From positions 1,114,001-1,178,000 of the forward strand of contig AP018172.1 of the NCBI GenBank assembly GCA_002368175.1: DNA of 64,000 nt, written 5' to 3'. Numbering within the stretch: position 1 is the first letter of the stretch; every line of letters starts with the position of its first letter. The translations under genes and the position numbers were made by a program. Positions 1-8,477 of this stretch are shown in pieces. This DNA is from Calothrix sp. NIES-2098 (GTDB lineage Bacteria > Cyanobacteriota > Cyanobacteriia > Cyanobacteriales > Nostocaceae). The notes below the pieces were generated by a model that was not told where the DNA came from, ran no database searches, and saw only the letters and a program-made list of their open reading frames with translations.

Positions 1-133
1 AATCATCAAATTCACCATCTTTAACTAGCTTCCAAGAATTCTGGATTTGACGAAATTGTCCAGGTGTCAATTGAGGATTTGGATTGACATAGGATGGGTA
101 GTATTTGGTGGTATCAAAATGCTCTGTAGACAT
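1..133 (-). CDS. N-terminal 44 codons of an unidentified protein, cut by the window edge
   Basis: An open frame reads leftward from an ATG at 133 and runs off the window without a stop, starting MSTEHFDTTKYYPSYVNPNP. The fragment is polar, with a Pro/Asn-rich stretch, and has no signal peptide or membrane segment. I do not recognise the family. It lies downstream of the SorC-type regulator on the same strand with a 171-bp AT-rich gap, so it may or may not belong to the polyol locus. It could still be a chance frame, but the clean start and absence of stops favour a real gene. Confidence 0.55.
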   Translation of the reverse strand, partial: MSTEHFDTTKYYPSYVNPNPQLTPGQFRQIQNSWKLVKDGEFDD

Positions 134-304
134 TTTTAAGTTACCCAAACTTAGGCAACAGTATTTGTTTGTATACTGATTTTATAAACCTCTCCTCGAA
201 AATAAAAGCAGAGCTTGGTAAACTTTTATATGCTTGCAAAAATAGCAGCTAAAACTTGGTTATATTGATATTTTTAACTACCAAGTACACTTATTTGAGT
301 TTTT

Positions 305-1276
305 CTAGCTTGACGCAATTTTAGCCAGAATCCCCTGAGCAGCAGCTTCATCAGTAATCAGTCCGGTAATTAATTTACCACGCAGCGCCGCCAGCATCGC
401 CTCTACCTTTTTTACACCTGCTGCTACTCCAATAATCAATCGTTGCGCAGGTTGTTCGAGTGGAACACTAGCAACTCGGTTATTTGTTCCCTTTTGTAAC
501 AACACACCCTGAGCATCGTAAGCCCAACCTGCAATTTCTCCTACTGCGCCTAGTTCAATTAATTCAGCTACTTCATCGTCATTGATAAAGCCATCTTGAT
601 GTAACGGAGCATTCCAAGCAATATGGCTAATTCCCACAAAGGTTGCTTTAGCTTGCTCTGCCAGAGTTTTGACTACGATAAAAGAGCGCTGTGTCTGCAA
701 AAGTTCGCGTTCTTCAATGCTAGTCGCCACAACCGGAGTCGGTACTGGGTAAGCTTGGGAACCAACGCGATCGGATAAATGCATCACAACTTCGTGGCGA
801 CCTGCACGTCCATAGTGGGACATATTCCCAATAATTGACACAATTTTATGTTGGGGTTGGTTCATTGAGGGAATTTGCTCCACCATTGCTCGTAATGTGC
901 GACCAGAAGATAAAGCCAGTATGGTTGGAGTTTTCGCCATCAGGTAAGCTTCTAGGTGGGTCGCAGCACATACACCAATTCCATTGAGTGTATCGCTGCT
1001 GCCTGCATCAGTTGGCACGACTTCACACAGCGACAGATCAAAGCGATCGCGTAAGGACTCAGCCAGCGCAATGCATTCGCTCAAAGGATGATCGAGCCGG
1101 AATTTGATTAATTTTTCACTGACCGCCAGTGCAACTAAGCGTTGTGCAGCCTGCCGGGATACATTAAGCTTGGCTGCAATTTCCTCTTGTGTATTACCGG
1201 CGATGTAATACAGCCAAGCAGCATGAGCAGCTAAATCCAACTTGCGATCTCTTCGATCCAAGAAAGCTTCTCCCAT
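305..1276 (-). CDS. SorC/DeoR-type sugar-binding transcriptional regulator
   Basis: Predicted cytoplasmic DNA-binding regulator of 323 residues, typical of the SorC family. Residues about 15-60 form a helix-turn-helix (NTQEEIAAKLNVSRQAAQRL). The rest is the SorC effector domain, related to phosphosugar isomerases, with ILALSSGRTL and a late IIGVAAGVKKVEAMLAALRG segment that fits phosphosugar binding. The start is backed by AAAGGTGG just upstream. It sits next to a short-chain dehydrogenase and a divergent polyol transporter/mannitol dehydrogenase operon, so it is the likely local regulator, with a phosphorylated sugar or polyol derivative as inducer (inference). A 9-bp motif shared by its own upstream region and the divergent promoter region is a candidate operator. 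Confidence 0.88.
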   Translation of the reverse strand: MGEAFLDRRDRKLDLAAHAAWLYYIAGNTQEEIAAKLNVSRQAAQRLVALAVSEKLIKFRLDHPLSECIALAESLRDRFDLSLCEVVPTDAGSSDTLNGIGVCAATHLEAYLMAKTPTILALSSGRTLRAMVEQIPSMNQPQHKIVSIIGNMSHYGRAGRHEVVMHLSDRVGSQAYPVPTPVVATSIEERELLQTQRSFIVVKTLAEQAKATFVGISHIAWNAPLHQDGFINDDEVAELIELGAVGEIAGWAYDAQGVLLQKGTNNRVASVPLEQPAQRLIIGVAAGVKKVEAMLAALRGKLITGLITDEAAAQGILAKIASS

Positions 1277-1354
1277 ATCCCACCTTTAAAAACTATGTCA
1301 CTACCAAAGGAGCGATCGCATCTTTTTGAGTATATGCCCAAAGATATAACTTTT

Positions 1355-1363
1355 GCTCAATAA
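1355..1363. promoter_or_regulatory. Candidate regulator half-site upstream of the SorC-type gene
   Basis: GCTCAATAA here is the exact reverse complement of TTATTGAGC at 2246-2254 in the divergent promoter region of the same locus. A matching TTGAG lies at 1326-1330, so the site may be one arm of a spaced inverted repeat. It is about 80 bp upstream of the SorC-type start. Assignment as an operator rests only on this recurrence. Confidence 0.25.
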
Positions 1364-1373
1364 CTGGAAATAT

Positions 1374-2177
1374 CTATTGACCACCTGTTACCTCCAAGTT
1401 AAATCCAGTAATGTAGCTTGCCTCATCGCTCATAAGAAATGCTACCCCATTCGCCACTTCTTCTAAGCTTCCCAAACGCCGCATTGGCACTGAATTAATC
1501 ATCTGTTGCTCAACCACCTTGGGGTCAGAATCAAAGTACTGAGAACCTACTGCGGCTTGCAATTCTGTTTGCCGAGTCCACATAAAACCAGGGCCAATCA
1601 GCGCAGGAGAAAGCGCATTTACCCGGATATTATAAGGTGCTAAATCTTTCGCTGCTGTCTGAGTCATGCCAATTACGGCAAACTTAGAAGCACCATAAGC
1701 TAGCATATTTGGCGGGCCGACAACGCCTGCATAACTTGCCATATTCACGATCGCACCTCCACCCGTATCACGCAAATACTGTGCTGCTGCTTTGAGAAGG
1801 TGGAAAACGCCGACAACATTAATATTGATTACCTTTTGAAAGTCATCTTCAGGATATTCGTCTGTTTTGGCAAATGCTCCTTGATAACCAGCGTTATTAA
1901 ATATATAGTCAATCTGCCCAAGCTGTTTCACTGCACTAGTAAAAGCTTTGGCAACATCATCAGCAGATGTAACATCACAGCGAAATGTGCCGACGGGAAC
2001 GTTGTAACTTTTCAATTCCTCAGCTACCTCCGCCATCTTCGATTCATTCAAATCCAGCAGAGCGACACTTGCACCATTAGCGGCAAAACGGCGTGCAGTT
2101 GCCTTACCAATATCGCCTGCACCGCCTGTAATTAGGATAGTTTTACCTGCAAATTCATAGGTTGCTTTCGCTGCCAT
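1374..2177 (-). CDS. Short-chain dehydrogenase/reductase, probable polyol dehydrogenase
   Basis: Classical SDR, 267 residues from the chosen start, predicted to oxidise a sugar alcohol with NAD(P). It shows the Rossmann motif TGGAGDIG near the N-terminus, an NNAG segment, a serine in NMASYAG, the catalytic YGASK, and a C-terminal ITGFNLEVTGGQ. The frame can be extended to a TTG at 2264, but the ATG at 2177 has a good ribosome site (AGAGG, 8 nt upstream) and starts directly before the nucleotide-binding domain, so I prefer it. It resembles xylitol/sorbitol-type dehydrogenases; in Rhodobacter polyol operons an SDR (smoS) accompanies the same transporter and mannitol dehydrogenase. Substrate is inferred from context only. 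Confidence 0.88.
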   Translation of the reverse strand: MAAKATYEFAGKTILITGGAGDIGKATARRFAANGASVALLDLNESKMAEVAEELKSYNVPVGTFRCDVTSADDVAKAFTSAVKQLGQIDYIFNNAGYQGAFAKTDEYPEDDFQKVININVVGVFHLLKAAAQYLRDTGGGAIVNMASYAGVVGPPNMLAYGASKFAVIGMTQTAAKDLAPYNIRVNALSPALIGPGFMWTRQTELQAAVGSQYFDSDPKVVEQQMINSVPMRRLGSLEEVANGVAFLMSDEASYITGFNLEVTGGQ

Positions 2178-2245
2178 AGTTTCAACCTCTTTATTGAAGA
2201 ATTGTTGCAAATGTTCGTCATTGAAGTGTGGTTGGTATGATTCTA

Positions 2246-2264
2246 TTATTGAGCTTTTACTCAA
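2246..2264. promoter_or_regulatory. Inverted repeat in the divergent polyol promoter region
   Basis: The 148-bp gap between the leftward SDR gene and the rightward transporter operon contains TTGAG-CTTTTA-CTCAA, a 5-bp inverted repeat with a 6-nt spacer. Its left part, TTATTGAGC, recurs in inverse orientation upstream of the SorC-type regulator. This makes it a plausible operator for that regulator; no footprint or promoter element confirms it. Confidence 0.3.
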
Positions 2265-2325
2265 AGTTAGAGCATAAAATCAAAAATTTTCTCCGTTCGA
2301 TATTTTACATCAAAGGAGTAATGCG

Positions 2326-3672
2326 ATGCGTATCCCCCGCTTCGCTAAAGTATTGGTGGCATTTCTCGCAGGAGTGATGCTGGCGCAATTGCTACACGCT
2401 TGTGCGCCTCGCTCCCAAGCCGCAGAGAAAACTACGCTGACGATCGCTACTGTGAATAACGGCGACATGGTAGTTATGCAGGGGCTTTCCCGCAAGTTCG
2501 AGGAAGCTAACCGTAATATTCAATTGCGGTGGGTGGTGCTAGAAGAAAATGTCTTGCGCCAACGCACAACCACAGATGTTGCCAGCCAAGGCGGTCAATT
2601 CGATGTCCTAACAATTGGTTCTTATGAAACACCGATTTGGGCTAGGCGGGATTGGTTAAGACCTTTGGATCTAGGCGCAGACTACGACGTAAACGATCTG
2701 CTCAAACCCATCCGTCAAGGACTTTCCAACAATGGCAAACTCTATGCCGTGCCATTCTATGGGGAAAGTTCTATGCTGTACTATCGCAAAGATTTGTTTG
2801 ATAAAGCTGGGATTACGGTTCCCGAACAGCCAACCTATCCTCAAATGAGAGAATGGGCAAGCAAAATCCATAATCCAGCCAATGGAGTTTACGGAGTTTG
2901 CTTGCGGGGAAAACCCGGTTGGGGTGAAAACATGGCATTTGTTTCCACATTGGTCAATACTTATGGCGGACGATGGTTTGACATGAAGTGGCAACCGACG
3001 ATCAATACTCCAGCTTGGAAAGAAGCGATCGCTTTTTATGTTGATTTGCTGCAAAAATACGGGCCGCCAGGAGCCAGTTCCAATGGTTTCAATGAAAATC
3101 TAGCATTATTCTCCACAGGTAAATGCGGGATGTGGGTAGATGCAACTGTCGCTGCCGGCTTGTTATCTAATCCCAAAGAATCGCGAGTTTATGACAAAGT
3201 TGGCTTTGCCCGTGCGCCAATTGAAAAATATCCCAACGGTTCAAATTGGCTTTGGGCATGGGCGTTAGCAGTTCCTAAAACATCAAAATCACCGGAAGCT
3301 GCACAAAAATTCGTTGCTTGGGCAACATCAAAAGAATATATCCAACTAGTTGCAAAAGAAAATAGCTGGGTTGCTGTCCCACCAGGTACTCGGACTTCCA
3401 CCTATGAAAATCCCAACTATCGCAAAGCTGCACCCTTTGCGGATATCGTGCTAAGAGCAATTCAATCTGCCGATATTACCCATCCATCCGCAGAACCAAC
3501 TCCGTATAAGGGAGTGCAATATGTGGATATTCCAGAATTTCAGGCGATCGGGTCTTCGGTTGGGCAAACTTTGGCAGCGGCATTAACTAATCGTACTTCG
3601 GTAGACCAAGCGTTGCAGCAATCGCAGAGATCGACTGAACGCTTCATGAAACACACGGGTTATATCGAGTGA
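2326..3672 (+). CDS. ABC transporter polyol/sugar-binding lipoprotein (SmoE/MtlE-like)
   Basis: Extracytoplasmic solute-binding protein of 448 residues (family 1, maltose-binding-like) that would deliver a sugar or sugar alcohol to the permeases encoded next. The N-terminus has basic residues, a hydrophobic stretch and a lipobox-like LLHAC, so it is probably membrane-anchored. The body holds the family pattern TLTIATVNNGDMVVMQGLSR, FDVLTIGSYETPIWARRDWL and VPFYGESSMLYYRKDLFDKAG. AAAGGAG 9 nt upstream supports the ATG. It is the first gene of the rightward operon. Order and partners match smoE/mtlE systems for sorbitol/mannitol; mannitol is the likeliest ligand because mannitol 2-dehydrogenase is the last gene (inference). 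Confidence 0.88.
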   Translation: MRIPRFAKVLVAFLAGVMLAQLLHACAPRSQAAEKTTLTIATVNNGDMVVMQGLSRKFEEANRNIQLRWVVLEENVLRQRTTTDVASQGGQFDVLTIGSYETPIWARRDWLRPLDLGADYDVNDLLKPIRQGLSNNGKLYAVPFYGESSMLYYRKDLFDKAGITVPEQPTYPQMREWASKIHNPANGVYGVCLRGKPGWGENMAFVSTLVNTYGGRWFDMKWQPTINTPAWKEAIAFYVDLLQKYGPPGASSNGFNENLALFSTGKCGMWVDATVAAGLLSNPKESRVYDKVGFARAPIEKYPNGSNWLWAWALAVPKTSKSPEAAQKFVAWATSKEYIQLVAKENSWVAVPPGTRTSTYENPNYRKAAPFADIVLRAIQSADITHPSAEPTPYKGVQYVDIPEFQAIGSSVGQTLAAALTNRTSVDQALQQSQRSTERFMKHTGYIE

Positions 3673-3675
3673 CAA

Positions 3676-3811
3676 AAGTTTTCTCTGTGCCTCTGTGTCT
3701 CTGTGGTGAAAAAGGAAAAACGAACCACGAAGACACGAAGGACACGAAGGAAAGAAAGTTTTAGAGAGATTTTGCGCAAGTGCTGCCATTTTGAATTTTG
3801 AATTTTGAATT
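3676..3811. repeat. Short tandem repeat tract between binding protein and first permease
   Basis: The spacer consists almost wholly of degenerate short tandem repeats: CTCTGTG-type units near 3683-3707, ACGAAG(G)ACACGAAGG units near 3726-3750, and three copies of the heptamer TTTTGAA at 3790-3811 just before the permease start. Such short tandemly repeated sequences are common in heterocystous cyanobacteria. No terminator-like hairpin was seen, so transcription may continue through. Confidence 0.7.
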
Positions 3812-3817
3812 GAAATT

Positions 3818-4741
3818 ATGTCTTCTTCATTAGCGGTAAAACCTCAACAGGAAACGCCACCACCCGCGAGGCCAAGAACCAAGCGGCAAGCTTCAACCTT
3901 ACCTCTAGTTGCGCCTTCGGTCGTTGTCCTGTTGCTGTGGATGATTGTGCCTCTGGTGATGACTTTATGGTTTTCTTTTCAGCGGTATAACTTGCTGAAT
4001 CCACAGGCACGTAGATTCATCGGGATTGAAAATTTTACGTTCATCCTGACTGACTCAGCTTTATGGACATCGATCGCCATCACAATTATTTTGGTTGTTT
4101 CGGTTCTAGTAATTACAATCGGGCTGGGTACATTACTAGCAGTGCTATTTGACCAAGATTTTTATGGGCGTGGAGTGGCGAGGGTGTTAGCAATCTCGCC
4201 GTTTTTTGTGATGCCTACAGTTAGCGCCCTGATCTGGAAAAATATGCTGATGCATCCAGTAAATGGGCTGTTCGCGCAAATCACTACAGGTTTGGGTTTA
4301 GGGGCAATTGATTGGTTTGCTAGTGTCCCTCTGCTGGCAATCATTATTATTGTTTCTTGGGAATGGCTGCCTTTTGCTTTGCTAATTTTACTAACAGCCA
4401 TTCAGTCACTCGATCGCGATCAGTTAGAAGCAGCGCGAATGGATGGGGCAAATGCGATCGCTCTTTTTCGTTTCGTTATGCTACCCCATCTCAGCCGCGC
4501 CATTTCTGTGGTCGCCATGATCGAGACGATTTTTTTCCTCACCATCTTTGCAGAAATCTTTGTTACCACAGGCGGCGGCCCCGGACTTGCAACCACCAAC
4601 CTCGCCTATTACATCTTCCTTAAAGCCTTGCTGGAATTCGATGTTGGTGGTGCCTCAGCAGGTGGATTAATCGCCGTCATCCTTGCCAACGTCGTGGCAA
4701 TCTTCTTGATGCGTAGTGTTGCTCGTAATTTGGATACCTAA
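3818..4741 (+). CDS. ABC transporter permease, polyol/sugar (SmoF/MtlF-like)
   Basis: Integral inner-membrane subunit of 307 residues with a hydrophilic N-terminal tail of about 30 residues and six predicted hydrophobic segments. The first is LPLVAPSVVVLLLWMIVPLV. The cytoplasmic EAA loop that contacts the ATPase is visible as EAARMDGANAIALFRFVMLPHL (read in two parts: EAARMDGANA and LFRFVMLPHL). It belongs to the MalF-type binding-protein-dependent permeases. It pairs with the next permease, whose start follows its stop by one base. The set is predicted to import sugar alcohols such as mannitol or sorbitol. Confidence 0.88.
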   Translation: MSSSLAVKPQQETPPPARPRTKRQASTLPLVAPSVVVLLLWMIVPLVMTLWFSFQRYNLLNPQARRFIGIENFTFILTDSALWTSIAITIILVVSVLVITIGLGTLLAVLFDQDFYGRGVARVLAISPFFVMPTVSALIWKNMLMHPVNGLFAQITTGLGLGAIDWFASVPLLAIIIIVSWEWLPFALLILLTAIQSLDRDQLEAARMDGANAIALFRFVMLPHLSRAISVVAMIETIFFLTIFAEIFVTTGGGPGLATTNLAYYIFLKALLEFDVGGASAGGLIAVILANVVAIFLMRSVARNLDT

Positions 4742-4742
4742 C

Positions 4743-5564
4743 ATGGCACGTAAAAACTCGAAGCTTTGGCTATGGACATTACTGGGGTGGCTGGTTGCTG
4801 TTCTATTATTTTTCCCCATCTTCTGGATGTTTATCACCAGTTTCAAAACCGAAGTCGCGGCAGTTTCCACACCCCCGCAGTTATTTTTCCGCCCGACATT
4901 AGAAAACTATGTTGCTATCCAAGACCGGGCAAATTATTTCAATTATGCATTTAACAGCGTAGCCGTTTCCCTTGGAGCCACCATACTTGCATTACTGCTT
5001 GCCGTACCTGCTGCTTACGCGATGGCATTCTTCCCCACGAAACGCACCAAGGGAACTCTGCTGTGGATGCTGTCTACGAAAATGCTGCCACCTGTCGGCG
5101 TACTAGTCCCCATCTACATTTTGTGTCGCAATGCTGGGTTACTAGATACCCGCATCGGTTTGATTATCATTTATACCTTGATTAACTTGCCGATTGTCGT
5201 TTGGATGATTTACAGCTTCTTTAAAGAAGTTCCCAAAGATATTCTCGAAGCCGATCGCATGGATGGCGCAACCACACAGCAAGAACTCCTTCACGTCTTG
5301 CTACCACTAGCATTGCCCGGAATTGCCTCCACTGCCTTACTCTCAATTATCTTGTCCTGGAACGAAGCATTTTGGAGCCTCAACTTAACAACAGCAGATG
5401 CCGCCCCACTCACAGCTTTTATTGCTTCATTTTCCAGCCCTCAAGGATTATTTTGGGCAAAACTTTCCGCAGCATCAACACTAGCGATCGCACCCATCCT
5501 CATCTTCGGTTGGCTAAGTCAACGCCAACTAGTCCGAGGCCTGACATTCGGTGCAGTGAAGTAG
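4743..5564 (+). CDS. ABC transporter permease, polyol/sugar (SmoG/MtlG-like)
   Basis: Second transmembrane subunit, 273 residues, MalG-type. Hydrophobic segments begin at LLGWLVAVLLFFPIFWMFI and end near the C-terminal FGAVK. The EAA loop reads LEADRMDGATTQQELLHVLL. The ATG at 4743 lies one base after the preceding stop; an upstream in-frame start at 4716 exists but would overlap the previous permease and adds nothing family-like, so it is not used. It is co-transcribed with and probably translationally coupled to the first permease. Confidence 0.88.
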   Translation: MARKNSKLWLWTLLGWLVAVLLFFPIFWMFITSFKTEVAAVSTPPQLFFRPTLENYVAIQDRANYFNYAFNSVAVSLGATILALLLAVPAAYAMAFFPTKRTKGTLLWMLSTKMLPPVGVLVPIYILCRNAGLLDTRIGLIIIYTLINLPIVVWMIYSFFKEVPKDILEADRMDGATTQQELLHVLLPLALPGIASTALLSIILSWNEAFWSLNLTTADAAPLTAFIASFSSPQGLFWAKLSAASTLAIAPILIFGWLSQRQLVRGLTFGAVK

Positions 5565-5600
5565 AAGGCAGAAGGAATTAGAACAAACTCTTGTATTCTT

Positions 5601-5623
5601 CTTTGCGTCTTTGCGCCTTTGCG
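5601..5623. repeat. Short tandem repeat in the permease-ATPase spacer
   Basis: Three degenerate copies of a CTTTGCG(T/C) unit lie between the second permease and the ATPase gene. The same unit recurs near 8298-8325 after the last gene of this operon and, altered, inside putA near 48034. It looks like a dispersed host repeat rather than a regulatory site. Confidence 0.55.
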
Positions 5624-5664
5624 TGAGAATTTCTTTTCTTCAACCCCCTTAACCGAAACATTTT

Positions 5665-6822
5665 ATGTCAACAGTTGCTTTAAGAGATATCCATAAAACC
5701 TACGCCGACACAGAAATCATCAAAGGCGTAGATCTCGACATTAACGATCGCGAATTTGTGGTCTTCGTCGGCCCCTCCGGCTGCGGTAAATCCACTCTAC
5801 TCCGCATGATTGCTGGATTAGAAGAAATTTCCGCTGGCGATTTGCTGATCGATGGGCAGAAAGTCAACGATGTACCCCCCGATAAACGCGGTTTGGCAAT
5901 GGTGTTTCAAACCTACGCCTTATATCCCCACATGACAGTCGCAGAGAACATGGCTTTTAGCCTGCGGCTGGCGGGTATGCCCAAAGCCCAACGGATTGAA
6001 AGGGCGCGGGAAGTCGCCCGTATCCTGCAACTAGAACCGCTGTTAAACCGCAAACCCAAAGAACTATCCGGAGGACAACGCCAACGGGTAGCAATTGGTC
6101 GGGCGTTGGTGCGCAATCCCAAAGTATTTTTGTTTGATGAGCCGTTATCTAACCTAGATGCAGCTTTGCGGGTGCAGATGCGGATTGAACTTGCCAGTTT
6201 ACACGACAGCTTGCAAGCCACGATGATTTACGTCACCCACGACCAAGTCGAAGCCATGACCCTTGCCGATAAAATTGTGGTATTGCAAGGCGGTATCATC
6301 GAACAAGTTGGTTCTCCCCTAGAACTTTACCACCATCCCCGCAATCTTTTTGTTGCCGGATTTATTGGTTCGCCCAAAATGAACTTTATCCCGGTGACAG
6401 TATCATCCGTCACTGACTCTGGGACAACGGTAAGACTTCCTGGTGACGCAACTGTGATGATTCCGGTGATGCCTAAAACTTTGTCGGCTGGCGATCGCGC
6501 CACATTAGGAATTCGTCCCGAACATTTGCGGCTGGATGCTAATAACCCCAGCATCAATGGTGAAGTACTAGTGGTAGAACGACTGGGTGGGGAAACCTAT
6601 CTCTACGTCAGGATTACGGGTGGTGAAACCATCATTGTACAAACAGATGGAGACGAGCCTGCCCAATTACACGATTTCGTTCCTATATCCATTAAAGGCG
6701 AACTTTGCCATTTGTTCGATCGCAGCGGTGAAGCCATTCCCAAAGCTCGTCGTCATCACCTAACCATGAATGAATCCCATGAACAGCAATATCAGCGCAG
6801 ACTCAGCAATCAAGCTGAATGA
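5665..6822 (+). CDS. ABC transporter ATP-binding protein, MalK/UgpC/SmoK type
   Basis: Cytoplasmic ATPase of 385 residues that drives the polyol permease. It has Walker A GPSGCGKST, the Q-loop VFQTYALYPHMTV, signature LSGGQRQRVAIGRALV, Walker B VFLFDEPLSNLD and switch histidine in VTHDQVEAM. Residues after about 240 form the MalK-type C-terminal TOBE domain (TLGIRPEHLRL). The C-terminal end is a hydrophilic tail whose last 53 bases overlap the start of the mannitol dehydrogenase gene in another frame. The ATPase could in principle serve other sugar permeases too, as UgpC/MsiK-type proteins do. Confidence 0.9.
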   Translation: MSTVALRDIHKTYADTEIIKGVDLDINDREFVVFVGPSGCGKSTLLRMIAGLEEISAGDLLIDGQKVNDVPPDKRGLAMVFQTYALYPHMTVAENMAFSLRLAGMPKAQRIERAREVARILQLEPLLNRKPKELSGGQRQRVAIGRALVRNPKVFLFDEPLSNLDAALRVQMRIELASLHDSLQATMIYVTHDQVEAMTLADKIVVLQGGIIEQVGSPLELYHHPRNLFVAGFIGSPKMNFIPVTVSSVTDSGTTVRLPGDATVMIPVMPKTLSAGDRATLGIRPEHLRLDANNPSINGEVLVVERLGGETYLYVRITGGETIIVQTDGDEPAQLHDFVPISIKGELCHLFDRSGEAIPKARRHHLTMNESHEQQYQRRLSNQAE

Positions 6823-8278
6823 AGCTTCCCTATCTCGTTTAGGCAATAACGTCCGCGTACCCCAGTACGATCGCCACCAAATTACTAACGGCATTGTCCA
6901 TATCGGTGTGGGCGGGTTCCATCGGGCACACCAGGCATTATATCTCGATAACTACTTTCATCAGCATCCCGGCAGCGATTGGGGAATCACCGGGGTGGGG
7001 CTACTAGAATTCGACAAACGAATGCGGGATGCACTGAACTATCAAGATTGTTTGTATACCTTAGTTGAACGTTCCCCCGAAGGTGACAAAGCTCGTGTCA
7101 TTGGTGCAATTACAAAATATCTCTTTGCCCCAGATAACCGCCAAGCCGTCATTAACACCTTAGCAGATCCCAAATGCCGCATCGTCACCCTCACTATTAC
7201 CGAAGGCGGCTACTACTATATTGAAGGTAGCGGTGAATTTGATGCTAATCATCCAACAATTCAGTACGATTTACAGAATCCCGACCAGCCAATTGGCGTA
7301 TATGGCTTTTTGACAGCCGCCTTAGCTCGTCGCCGTCAACGGGGAATAGCACCGTTTACCGTATTATCCTGCGACAATTTGCAAGGTAACGGCAACATTG
7401 CCCACGAAATGTTGACCGCTTATGCAGAAATGCGCGATCCAGAGTTGCGACGTTGGATTGCTGAACATGTGACCTTCCCCAACTGCATGGTCGATCGCAT
7501 TACTCCCGCCACAACTCCAGACGATATCAAAATGGTGGCAGAACAGTTTAAAATTGATGATGCCTTTCCTGTTGTGGCTGAACCATTTCTTCAGTGGGTA
7601 GTCGAAGACGAATTTTGTGCGGGTAGACCTGATTGGGAAGACGTGGGCGTGCAGATGACCAACGATGTTCATCCCTATGAGATGATGAAAATCCGGCTAC
7701 TCAACGCCAGTCACCTGTTAATTGGCTATCTCGGCACATTAGCGGGCTACACCTACGTTCATGAAGTGATGGCCGACCCCATGATTAGGCAAGCCGTCGA
7801 AAATTTAATGGCAGAAGTTACGCCCACACTCCAACCCGTACCGGGAATTGACTTAGATAATTACAAACAAACCTTAATAGAACGCTTTGCCAATCCCAAG
7901 ATTCGCGATCAACTCCCCCGCCTTTGCCTCAATAGCTCCGCCAAAATGCCAAAATTTGTTTTAGGCTCAGTCCGTGACGCCCTGCGCCAAAAAGGAGCAA
8001 TTGAATACATGAGCCTCACAGTAGCAGCTTGGTTCCGTTACCTCAACGGGCTGGACGATAAAGGTAACTCCATCCCCATTGATGACCCCATAGCAGGTAC
8101 TTTAACGCAACTTGCTCGTGACAGTGGTTCAGACCCCAAACCATTACTCAACCTCACCGAGATTTTTGGCGATTTATCTCAGTCAGCGCCTTTTGTCGAT
8201 GCAGTTACCAACCATTTACGCCGATTGTATGAGTTGGGAGCGAAAGAAACCCTAGCGCGATTCTCCTTGGTACATTGA
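6770..8278 (+). CDS. mtlK: Mannitol 2-dehydrogenase (polyol-specific long-chain dehydrogenase)
   Basis: Predicted NAD-dependent enzyme converting D-mannitol to D-fructose (possibly also D-arabinitol or sorbitol), 502 residues, the normal length. The N-terminal nucleotide-binding part contains HIGVGGFHRAHQALYLD; the catalytic signature KIRLLNASH gives K307, N312 and H315, matching the Lys-Asn-His set of Pseudomonas mannitol 2-dehydrogenase. The start overlaps the end of the ATPase gene by 53 bp; an in-frame second ATG lies 9 nt later. As last gene of a mannitol-type ABC operon, it would oxidise the imported polyol. No fructokinase lies in the operon; a glucokinase and a xylulokinase occur elsewhere in the window. 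Confidence 0.93.
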   Translation: MNPMNSNISADSAIKLNEASLSRLGNNVRVPQYDRHQITNGIVHIGVGGFHRAHQALYLDNYFHQHPGSDWGITGVGLLEFDKRMRDALNYQDCLYTLVERSPEGDKARVIGAITKYLFAPDNRQAVINTLADPKCRIVTLTITEGGYYYIEGSGEFDANHPTIQYDLQNPDQPIGVYGFLTAALARRRQRGIAPFTVLSCDNLQGNGNIAHEMLTAYAEMRDPELRRWIAEHVTFPNCMVDRITPATTPDDIKMVAEQFKIDDAFPVVAEPFLQWVVEDEFCAGRPDWEDVGVQMTNDVHPYEMMKIRLLNASHLLIGYLGTLAGYTYVHEVMADPMIRQAVENLMAEVTPTLQPVPGIDLDNYKQTLIERFANPKIRDQLPRLCLNSSAKMPKFVLGSVRDALRQKGAIEYMSLTVAAWFRYLNGLDDKGNSIPIDDPIAGTLTQLARDSGSDPKPLLNLTEIFGDLSQSAPFVDAVTNHLRRLYELGAKETLARFSLVH

Positions 8279-8290
8279 AACACGACCCTT

Positions 8291-8332
8291 TCATTCTTCC
8301 CTTCGCGTTCTTTGCGTCCTTTGCGGTTCGTT
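8291..8332. repeat. Degenerate TTTGCG short tandem repeat after mtlK
   Basis: CTTCGCG, CTTTGCG and CTTTGCGG units follow each other downstream of the mannitol dehydrogenase gene, echoing the tract at 5601-5623. The rest of 8333-8477 shows HIP1 octamers and nothing coding. Confidence 0.5.
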
Positions 8333-8477
8333 AAATAATTTGATTGTTTATGCGATCGCACAACACTAACCTAATTAAACAAGCGTAGGCGCACAAATAG
8401 CCACGTTTCGCCCGTAAATCTCGCAAGATAAAGTCTCAAAAGCTAGCATTGCAGAAAATAACTCCGCGATCGCGCTT

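Noticed and set aside
2178..2264. N-terminal extension of the SDR gene to a TTG at 2264
   Set aside because: The ATG at 2177 has a good AGAGG ribosome site and begins right before the Rossmann fold; the extra 29 residues look unlike the family.
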